Below are positions 57,902-64,000 of a stretch of DNA of 64,000 nucleotides, piece by piece. Source of the stretch: Spongiactinospora rosea (GTDB lineage: Bacteria > Actinomycetota > Actinomycetes > Streptosporangiales > Streptosporangiaceae); the NCBI RefSeq assembly GCF_003315795.1, contig NZ_QMEY01000017.1, positions 62,001 through 126,000 on the forward strand. Direction: 5' to 3'. The notes under the pieces are model-generated. The model made no database searches and was not told the origin of the DNA. It worked only from the letters and a program-made list of their open reading frames with translations. A program made the position numbers and the translations under genes. Position 1 is the first letter of the stretch. Each line of letters begins with the position of its first letter.

Positions 57902-58636
57902 GTGATCACGATCGGTGGCGGACGCGTCCGCATGGCGTACACCGACAGGCACGGCGGCGTCAGCACCGCGCCGTACGGCAGCAGGAACCTCGGCGTCCAT
58001 GTGGGCGACTCCGCCGAGGCGGTCGCGCAGAACCGCGCCCGGACCGAGGCCGAGCTGGGCATCGGCCCCGGCCTGCTGGTCTTCCCCAACCAGGTGCACG
58101 GCACCGACATCGCCTACGTGAGCGGGCCGTTCACCGGCGACCCGCCGGACGCCGACGGCGTGGTGACCGACCGGCCCGGGATCGCGCTCGGGGTCCTCGG
58201 CGCGGACTGCGCGGGCGTACTGGTGGCCGACCCGGTGAACGGCGTGATCGGCGCGGCCCACTCGGGACGCCCCGGCACGCTCGGCGGGGTGGTCACCGCA
58301 CTGGCCGGGGAGATGGCCCGCCTCGGCGCCGACCTGTCGCGGGCCACGGCGATCATCGGACCGGCGGCGTGCGGGCGCTGCTACGAGGTCCCCGCCGAGA
58401 TGCGCGAGCAGGGCGCGTCGGTGCTCCCCGAGACGTGGTCCACGACGAGCTGGGGCACGCCCGCGCTCGACCTGCGCGCGGGCATCGCCGCCCGGCTCGC
58501 CGCGGCCGGGATCACCGACATCCGGCACGACGACCGCTGCACGATCGAGTCACCCGAGCTGTACTCCCATCGGCGCGAGCACAAGACCGGGCGGTTCGCC
58601 GGGATCGTCTGGATGCCGGGGACACCGGCCTCGTGA
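57902..58636 (+). CDS. Laccase-domain protein (PgeF/YfiH family)
   Basis: The 244-residue protein starts at GTG 57902, 4 bp after the glgM stop. It has FPNQVHGTDIAYVSGPF, LGADCAGVLVADP and GVIGAAHSGRPGTLGG, the His, Cys and His zinc site of the family. The third motif is usually HAGWRGT; here it reads HSGRPGT. PgeF proteins remove wrongly incorporated residues from peptidoglycan precursors or act on purine nucleosides. It is normally next to ftsZ in actinomycetes, so this copy in a glycogen locus is probably a paralogue. Confidence 0.88.
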   Translation: MITIGGGRVRMAYTDRHGGVSTAPYGSRNLGVHVGDSAEAVAQNRARTEAELGIGPGLLVFPNQVHGTDIAYVSGPFTGDPPDADGVVTDRPGIALGVLGADCAGVLVADPVNGVIGAAHSGRPGTLGGVVTALAGEMARLGADLSRATAIIGPAACGRCYEVPAEMREQGASVLPETWSTTSWGTPALDLRAGIAARLAAAGITDIRHDDRCTIESPELYSHRREHKTGRFAGIVWMPGTPAS

Positions 58637-58723
58637 ACCGCTCATGATCACGACGCATGGCGGCCGGAACGGTTGGCTAGTGTCGATATATCGCGTCTTT
58701 TGCTGATCGCTGGAGGGCTGTCG

Positions 58724-59854
58724 ATGGAGGGGAACCGGGTGCGGTTCGTCCGGGGGATGCTGGCGACGGCGGCGATGCTGGCCGCGGCCGCCGGGGCTCG
58801 GGCGGCATGGGACATCCGCGCGGCGCTCGGCGCCTCGCCCGCGGGCGCACGGGCGGCGCGGGTCCGCAGGTCGCCACGGTACGCCGGAGCCGCCTTCCGC
58901 AATCCCATGCCCGCCGCGATCGTGCCGCGGGGCGCGGGCGGCCGGGCCGTGCGCGAGATGCTGTTCGGCCGGCGGCGGCGCAGGCCGACCGTGCCCGTCC
59001 CCGTGGTGACGCCGCAGAGCGGCCCGGTGGCGCCATCCGGCGGGCTGCAGGCCACCTGGCTCGGCCACTCGACGACGCTCGTGGAGATCGAGGGCCGCCG
59101 GGTGCTGTTCGACCCGGTGTGGAGCGACCGCTGCACCCCGGTGCCGCTGTTCGGCCCGCGCCGGATCCATCCGATGCCGGTCCCGATCGAACGCCTGCCG
59201 CACCTCGACGCCGTGGTCATCTCGCACGACCACTACGACCACCTCGACATGCCGACGATCCGCACCCTCACCCGCACCCGCGCGGTGCCGTTCGTCGTGC
59301 CGCTCGGCGTCGGCGCGCACCTGGAGCGGTGGGGCGTGCCCGCCTCCCGGATCGTCGAACTCGACTGGGACGAGCACGCCACGCTCGGCGGGCTGCGCTT
59401 CACCGCGACCGCCGCCCGGCACTTCTCCGGCCGGTCGCTGCGCCGCAATCCGACGCTGTGGAGTTCGTGGGTGGTGGCGGGCCGCAAGCGGCGGGTGTTC
59501 TACTCCGGCGACACCGGCTACTTCGACGGCTACGCGGTGATCGGCGCGGCCCACGGCCCCTTCGACCTGACGTTGATCCAGATCGGCGCCTACAGCCCGG
59601 CCTGGCCGGACATCCACATGACGCCGGAGGAGGCCGTGGCCGCGCACCTCGACCTGCGCGGCGGGGTGCTCATCCCGGTCCACTGGGGCACGTTCAGCCT
59701 GTCGGGCCACTCCTGGTCCGAGCCGGTGGACCGGCTGTGGCGGGAGGCCAAGGCCAAGGACGTACGGCTGGCCGTGCCCCGGCCGGGCGAGCGCGTCGAC
59801 GTGGACGACCCCTCCCCGGCCGACGGCTGGTGGCAGGCCGTGGCGGCGCCCTGA
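58724..59854 (+). CDS. MBL-fold hydrolase, NAPE-PLD/UlaG-like
   Basis: The 376-residue protein starts at ATG 58724 with GGAGGG 7 nt upstream. A hydrophobic N-terminal segment (MLATAAMLAAAAGARAAW) anchors or exports it. TWLGHSTTLVEIEGRRVLFD, the zinc motif SHDHYDHLDMPTIR, ARHFSGRSLRRNPTLWSSW, FYSGDTGYFDGYAVIG and PVHWGTFSLSGH match the NAPE-phospholipase D-like metallo-beta-lactamase group. Substrate is probably a phosphodiester or lipid, at or outside the membrane. Confidence 0.92.
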   Translation: MEGNRVRFVRGMLATAAMLAAAAGARAAWDIRAALGASPAGARAARVRRSPRYAGAAFRNPMPAAIVPRGAGGRAVREMLFGRRRRRPTVPVPVVTPQSGPVAPSGGLQATWLGHSTTLVEIEGRRVLFDPVWSDRCTPVPLFGPRRIHPMPVPIERLPHLDAVVISHDHYDHLDMPTIRTLTRTRAVPFVVPLGVGAHLERWGVPASRIVELDWDEHATLGGLRFTATAARHFSGRSLRRNPTLWSSWVVAGRKRRVFYSGDTGYFDGYAVIGAAHGPFDLTLIQIGAYSPAWPDIHMTPEEAVAAHLDLRGGVLIPVHWGTFSLSGHSWSEPVDRLWREAKAKDVRLAVPRPGERVDVDDPSPADGWWQAVAAP

Positions 59855-59867
59855 CGCCGCCGCAGGG

Positions 59868-60866
59868 TCACGAGGCGGCGCGGTGGATCTGCCTGGTCAG
59901 GTCGGTCGTGCGCCGGACCGACTCCTGCCAGGAGGTGCCCGCGGGGTGGGCGGTGAGCAGGACCATCACCAGCCGCTCGCCCTTGCCGGCCAGCCCGGTG
60001 GTGTGCAGCACGGGCCGTCCGAGGTCGGGCACCACGATCTGGTCCAGCCGGGAGGCCGAACGTCCGGCCGGGACCGCGCTGAGCGCTCCGGCGAAGGCTC
60101 CGCGCACGCCGCCGGACCCTTCACGGCAGCGCACCGGCGGGGTCGTCCCGAAGCCGGACCAGCCCTGCTTGACCGCGAACGGGCGGGGCACCGCGCTCGG
60201 GATGCCGAAGGACTGGTCGAAGCCGTCCTTGCCGCACTTGGCGGCCTTGCGCAGATGGCCCAGGATGAGCTCGCTCACCTTGGGGTCGGCCCGGTCGAGC
60301 AGGTAGCGGTAGGTGGTGACGATGTCCGACGCGCTGAGCGAGGTGTATCCCCAAAAGCCCGGCTTGTAGATCGGCGGCGGGAGGGTGTCCTTCAGCCCGA
60401 GCCGCTTGGCCGTCCGCTGGATGATCCGGCGCTCGCCGCCGCGCCGCCAGAACGTCGTGGCCGCGTCGTCGTCGCTGGCCCGCAGCATGCTCTTCAGCAG
60501 GGCCCGGTCCGCGGCCGAGAGGGGCTTGCCGCTCTCCAGGAGGTCGATCGCGATCAGGATCTTGACCACCGAGGCGGACCTGAACTTGCGGTGCTCGGCG
60601 TGCCGGAGCGCGGTGCGGCCGGTCTGCCGGTCGAAGACGACGTATCCGGCGGTCGTCCCGCGTGGGATCTTCGGCCGCGGCCCGCGCGCCGCCATGGGGG
60701 TCGTGCCCGCGCCGTGGGGGGCCCGCCCGGCCACGGCGGGCGCGCTCCCGCTCGCCGGCCCTGCCGCCCTCGTCACCGGCCCGCCGTCCGTCACGGCGGG
60801 CGCGCAGGCCACCACGAACGGCAGGGCGGCGGCGACCACCAGAGGTCTCACTCGAATCATTCGCAC
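59868..60866 (-). CDS. Serine hydrolase lipoprotein, beta-lactamase/penicillin-binding fold
   Basis: The 332-residue protein has a lipobox FVVACA (Cys about 21) and an Ala/Pro-rich linker. The catalytic domain includes the SxxK motif SASVVKI, a SDD-type second motif in MLRASDDDAATTF, and a region around VKQGWSGFGTT corresponding to KTG (here KQG). It resembles class A beta-lactamase-like proteins of actinomycetes that may act on peptidoglycan. The substituted third motif makes beta-lactam hydrolysis uncertain. It converges with the MBL gene, with 13 bp between stops. Confidence 0.82.
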   Translation of the reverse strand: MRMIRVRPLVVAAALPFVVACAPAVTDGGPVTRAAGPASGSAPAVAGRAPHGAGTTPMAARGPRPKIPRGTTAGYVVFDRQTGRTALRHAEHRKFRSASVVKILIAIDLLESGKPLSAADRALLKSMLRASDDDAATTFWRRGGERRIIQRTAKRLGLKDTLPPPIYKPGFWGYTSLSASDIVTTYRYLLDRADPKVSELILGHLRKAAKCGKDGFDQSFGIPSAVPRPFAVKQGWSGFGTTPPVRCREGSGGVRGAFAGALSAVPAGRSASRLDQIVVPDLGRPVLHTTGLAGKGERLVMVLLTAHPAGTSWQESVRRTTDLTRQIHRAAS

Positions 60867-60943
60867 ATGCCTATCAGATCCACCGATGCTTCGCTTTGCT
60901 GCGAAGCATTCGGGTGCGGACCGCCGCCCGGCCGGTCGGGTCG

Positions 60944-61348
60944 TCAGGACGCGCGTTCGAGCACGACGATCGGGATCTCCCGGTCGGTCTTCTTCTGGTA
61001 TTCGTCATAGTCCGGCCAGGTGGCGGCCATCGTGCGCCACATCTCCGGCTTCTCCTCCCGGTCGGCCGTACGGGCCCGCGCCGAGAACCTGTCCGCCAGC
61101 ACCTGGACCTCCACCTCGGAGGCGGACTGGAGGTTCAGGTACCAGTCCGGCGGGATGTCCGAGCCGCCATTGGAGGCGACGATCAGGTAATCGTCGCCGT
61201 GCCGCTGGTAGATGAGTGGAGTGATGTACCTTTTGCCGGATTTGCGGCCGGTGGTGGCGAGCAGAAGGACCGTCGTACCGTTCCAATCGTGTCCCTCGGC
61301 TCCGTCCGTCGCCTGATAGCGCTCGACGTGCTCCTTACCGAAAAGCAT
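60944..61348 (-). CDS. Deazaflavin (F420)-dependent nitroreductase-family protein
   Basis: I chose ATG 61348, which has AAAGG 10 nt upstream; the longer frame opens with TTG. The 134-residue protein has LLLATTGRKSGKRYITPLIY, DDYLIVASNGGSDIPPDWYL and NLQSASEVEVQVLADRF, the split beta-barrel features of the Ddn/FDOR-B family. These use F420H2 to reduce quinones or nitroaromatics. The C-terminal REIPIVVLER strand closes the barrel. Confidence 0.92.
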   Translation of the reverse strand: MLFGKEHVERYQATDGAEGHDWNGTTVLLLATTGRKSGKRYITPLIYQRHGDDYLIVASNGGSDIPPDWYLNLQSASEVEVQVLADRFSARARTADREEKPEMWRTMAATWPDYDEYQKKTDREIPIVVLERAS

Positions 61349-61393
61349 GAATATGTACCTTTCCAAGTGTCCTGAAGCGTTCCAGAGATGTAA

Positions 61394-61957
61394 CTACCCT
61401 CGGGATCGAAAACCTTCCCATTCATCCTCCAACGCGGAGTGAACGATGGAGTCACGCCATTCGCCCTTGGCCCGGACATGGTGCCGGATCCGCCCCTCCT
61501 CGACCATTCCGGCGACCAGCATGGCGAGCTGGGCGGCGGTGTTCGCCGGAGCGCGGGCGCCCCAGATCCGGTGCAGTCCGAGCTGCTTGAACCCGAGCTG
61601 CAACACCAGGCGGACCAGATCGGTGCCCATGCCCCGGCCCCAGTGATCCGGACGCAGGCCGAGGCCGATCTCCGCGCTGTGCGGATGCTCGGCCTCGACC
61701 ATGATCCGCGCCACGCCGACCGTTTTCCCGCTGTCGGTCTCCACCGCGGCCAGCAGGTACAACAGGCGCGGCTCCGGACCTGACGCCGCGGCCAGCGCCT
61801 CATCGATCATCCCGAGCACCTGATCTCGGGTCTTGGGGTCGAAGGGAAGGTGTTCGGTGGCGGCGGGGTCTCCATAGACGGCGAGCAACGCATCGATGTC
61901 GCCGTGGTCTACCTCGCGCAGCCGCAGTCGTTCTCCGGTGATCTCAACGCCGCGCAT
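61394..61957 (-). CDS. GNAT-family N-acetyltransferase (RimJ/RimL type)
   Basis: The 187-residue protein starts MRGVEITGERLRLREVDHGD and has EIGLGLRPDHWGRGMGTDLV, the acetyl-CoA pyrophosphate loop (R/Q-x-x-G-x-G/A pattern), then LQLGFKQLGLHRIWGARAPA. This is the RimJ/RimL-like GNAT group, acting on protein N-termini or small amines. It is 45 bp upstream of the F420-dependent gene on the same strand and may share its transcript. Confidence 0.9.
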   Translation of the reverse strand: MRGVEITGERLRLREVDHGDIDALLAVYGDPAATEHLPFDPKTRDQVLGMIDEALAAASGPEPRLLYLLAAVETDSGKTVGVARIMVEAEHPHSAEIGLGLRPDHWGRGMGTDLVRLVLQLGFKQLGLHRIWGARAPANTAAQLAMLVAGMVEEGRIRHHVRAKGEWRDSIVHSALEDEWEGFRSRG

Positions 61958-62074
61958 GCGCCGACGCTAACGCCTTCCCGGCCGCAGTGCCATAGATCAG
62001 TATCGCTGAATCGCCCTATGCGCAGGGCCTGTCGGCCCTTGCGGGGCCGCGGGACGCCTGGGAGACTCCGCAAA

Positions 62075-63151
62075 GTGCGGGTGACTGTGCTGATCGGCCC
62101 GGAGGCGCCGGGCGACCGGAGGTTGATCGAGGAGATCGCCGCCGCCGAGCCGGCCCGCCTTTCGGCGAGCGGGCAGGTGCTGGCCGCGAGCGACGCGCCC
62201 GCGCTGCGGGCGCTGCTGACCACCCCGGCCGAGGCGTACGTGGTGCTGCCGGGCCCGCTGGCAGAGGCCAGGGAGCTGATGACCGAACCGGGGCCGCACG
62301 CCGCGCGCACGGTCTGGCTCGACCTGCACCACACCGGCCCCGCGCGGGTCGCGGACGGGGCCGCGCACATCCATGGCCGGGGGCTGGACGGCCTGGCCTG
62401 GGCGCTGCGGCACGCCGTGCACCGGACCCGGCACCCGGCCCGCCGCGTTCCGTACGGCGGGCACCCGGACCAGTGGGCCGACGTGCGCCTCCCCGCGGAG
62501 CCGCGGCGGGCGGGCGCGGAGACGCCCGTGGCCGTGCTCGTGCACGGCGGGTTCTGGCGCTCGATCTGGGCGGCCGACCTCATGGACGCCGCCGCCGTGG
62601 ACCTCGCCGGACGCGGGTTCCCGGTCTGGAACCTGGAGTACCGCCGCCCTGACGCGCACGGCTGGGCGGCCACCACCGCCGACGTGGCCGCCGGGCTGGC
62701 GGCCGTTTCCGCCGGGTCCGGCCCGCTGGTCGTGCTCGGGCACTCGGCCGGCGGGACGCTCGCCCTGCGCGCCGCGGCCGACGCCCCCGGGCGGGTCGCG
62801 CTGGCCGTGTCCCTGGCCGGTGTCCTGGATCTCGCCGAGGGCGACCGCCGCCGGATGGGCAACGGCGCGGTGGCGATGGCGCTCGGCGGGCACGTCACCG
62901 ACCTGCCGGAGGTGTACGCGCAGGCCAGCCCGATCGACCGGCTGCCGCTCGGCGTACCGCAGCTCATCGTGCAGGGGAGGGGCGACGAGGCAGACTTCGT
63001 CGATGTGGGCCGCCGGCACGCCCGTGCCGCCCGCGCCGCCGGGGACGAGGCGGTGCTGCTGGAACGGCCGGGCGGCCACTTCGACGTGATCGACCCCGGA
63101 TCGGCCATCTGGCAGGCGATGATCGAGGAGATCTTCCGGCTGCTGTCCTGA
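62075..63151 (+). CDS. Alpha/beta hydrolase with extra N-terminal domain; possible kynurenine formamidase
   Basis: The 358-residue protein starts at GTG 62075. Residues 1-115 form an extra domain (VTVLIGPEAPGDRRLIEEIA to HIHGRGLDGLAWALRHAV) that vaguely recalls type II dehydroquinase. The hydrolase domain follows: VAVLVHGGFWRSIWAADLMD (HGGxW oxyanion motif of arylformamidases), nucleophile LGHSAGG, and the final GGHFDVI histidine. The HGGFW motif and the kynurenine 3-monooxygenase gene 68 bp downstream suggest it hydrolyses N-formylkynurenine. Another ester or amide substrate is possible. Confidence 0.8.
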   Translation: MRVTVLIGPEAPGDRRLIEEIAAAEPARLSASGQVLAASDAPALRALLTTPAEAYVVLPGPLAEARELMTEPGPHAARTVWLDLHHTGPARVADGAAHIHGRGLDGLAWALRHAVHRTRHPARRVPYGGHPDQWADVRLPAEPRRAGAETPVAVLVHGGFWRSIWAADLMDAAAVDLAGRGFPVWNLEYRRPDAHGWAATTADVAAGLAAVSAGSGPLVVLGHSAGGTLALRAAADAPGRVALAVSLAGVLDLAEGDRRRMGNGAVAMALGGHVTDLPEVYAQASPIDRLPLGVPQLIVQGRGDEADFVDVGRRHARAARAAGDEAVLLERPGGHFDVIDPGSAIWQAMIEEIFRLLS

Positions 63152-63219
63152 CTTCGCTCTGGACTTCTCCGCCGCCGCGTCGTAACACGGGGATATCGAT
63201 CACGATAGGAGCGTTCGCC

Positions 63220-64000
63220 GTGGAGGTCTCGATCGTCGGCGCCGGGCTGGTCGGCTGCCTGCTCGCGTGTTTCCTGGCCCGCCGGGGGCACGCCGTGACA
63301 CTGTACGAACGGCGTCCCGACCCCCGCCGCGCGGGCGCGGAGCGGGGCAGGTCGATCAACCTGGCCATCTCCGAGCGCGGCATCGACGCGCTGCGCAGGG
63401 TCGGCCTGGACAAGGTCGTGCTGGACACGGCGCTGCCGATGCCCGGCAGGATGATGCACGCCGTGGACGGCGAGCTGACCTTCCAGCCCTACAGCGCGGA
63501 CCGGGACCGGGCGATCAACTCGATCGGCCGCGCCGACCTCAACCGCACCCTGCTGGACGCGGCGGCGGCGCTGCCCGGCGTACGGCTGTGCTTCGACCAC
63601 AGGCTCACGTCCATGGACGTGGACTCCGGCCGCATGGTGTTCCAGACGCCCGGCGAGCCCGGCACGGTGACCGCCACCGCTCCGGTGATCATCGGCGCGG
63701 ACGGGGCCTTCAGCGCGGTGCGCGCCGCGTTGCAGGGCAGGCCCGGCTTCGACTACAGCCAGGAGTTCCTGGACTACGGCTACAAGGAGCTCGTCATCCC
63801 GGCCGCGCCCGACGGCGGGTTCGCGATGGACCCCGGCGCCCTGCACATCTGGCCGCGCGGGCACTCCATGATGATCGCGCTGCCCAACCCCGACCGCTCG
63901 TTCACCTGCACGCTGTTCTGGCCGAAGGCCGACTTCGCGAGCCTGACCACGCCCGAGCGGATCACCGCGCTGTTCGCCGAACGCTATCCGGACGCGCTCG
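63220..64000 (+). CDS. kmo: Kynurenine 3-monooxygenase (C-terminus cut by window edge)
   Basis: The frame starts at GTG 63220 with AGGAG 9 nt upstream and is open to the edge (260 codons of about 450). VSIVGAGLVGCLLACFLARR is the FAD site, and GRSINLAISERG, RAINSIGRADLNRTLL and ALHIWPRGHSMMIALPNPD are highly characteristic of KMO, as is SFTCTLFWP. The enzyme hydroxylates L-kynurenine with NADPH and O2. It fits a tryptophan-to-3-hydroxyanthranilate route for NAD or for secondary metabolites. The upstream hydrolase probably supplies kynurenine. Confidence 0.93.
   Translation, partial: MEVSIVGAGLVGCLLACFLARRGHAVTLYERRPDPRRAGAERGRSINLAISERGIDALRRVGLDKVVLDTALPMPGRMMHAVDGELTFQPYSADRDRAINSIGRADLNRTLLDAAAALPGVRLCFDHRLTSMDVDSGRMVFQTPGEPGTVTATAPVIIGADGAFSAVRAALQGRPGFDYSQEFLDYGYKELVIPAAPDGGFAMDPGALHIWPRGHSMMIALPNPDRSFTCTLFWPKADFASLTTPERITALFAERYPDAL

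Overview
The window is very GC-rich DNA from an actinomycete. It has frequent GTG starts, F420/deazaflavin-type and DUF574-type proteins, an ECF42 sigma module, and a divergent glgC/glgM pair of the mycobacterial type. A Streptosporangiales-like soil organism would fit, but the sequence alone does not fix the genus.

Region 1 (1-16.3 kb) is an organosulfur-scavenging island. A long minus-strand operon starts at 9349. It encodes a DszB-like sulfinate desulfinase, an SsuA/TauA-type lipoprotein, permease and ATPase, two further flavin monooxygenases, a second binding-protein-like protein without a signal peptide, and then three more flavin monooxygenases, the last cut by the window edge. An IclR regulator (9476-10252) is divergent from it. 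A second minus-strand operon (15127 to 10260) encodes a complete family-5 (peptide/nickel-type) ABC importer. An SsuD-like monooxygenase (15154-16263) follows. A GGTAGG/AGTAGG element recurs upstream of four genes in this island.

Region 2 (16.3-25.3 kb) holds an MFS carrier, a DUF574 methyltransferase, a secreted M64 metallopeptidase with a cellulose-binding CBM2 tail, a second secreted protein, an orphan IS5-type transposase N-terminus, an NmrA-like reductase, and an FAD monooxygenase coupled to a DUF3159 membrane protein.

Region 3 (25.3-38.4 kb) is a set of small regulatory modules. They are a GntR cassette containing a doubly overlapping 30-codon gene, an ArsR/AHSA1/reductase cassette, an ECF42 sigma/DGPF module with two matching promoters, and a TetR/NmrA pair with twin operators. 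It also holds the remains of a tetR-MFS-FAD-monooxygenase locus collapsed into a chimera, and a secreted tripeptidyl-peptidase-like hydrolase.

Region 4 (38.4-44.4 kb) is a mobile-element graveyard at a tRNA cluster (Cys-Gly-Val). It contains Tn3 and IS3 fragments, two broken copies of one tyrosine integrase, and a 44-bp duplication of the tRNA-Val 3' half. That duplication brackets about 3.8 kb of cargo: a YdeI-like protein, a frameshifted AhpD-like gene and a WYL regulator.

Region 5 (44.4-64 kb) is mostly core-like: a secreted amidase, a small protein with GlmS, a TctC-like lipoprotein, an MscS channel and a pentapeptide-like membrane protein. A second truncated tetR/FAD-monooxygenase locus and a 44-bp tandem array follow. 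After these come glgC and glgM, a laccase-domain protein, an MBL hydrolase, a serine hydrolase lipoprotein, a deazaflavin-dependent reductase and a GNAT enzyme. The window ends with an alpha/beta hydrolase and the start of kynurenine 3-monooxygenase.
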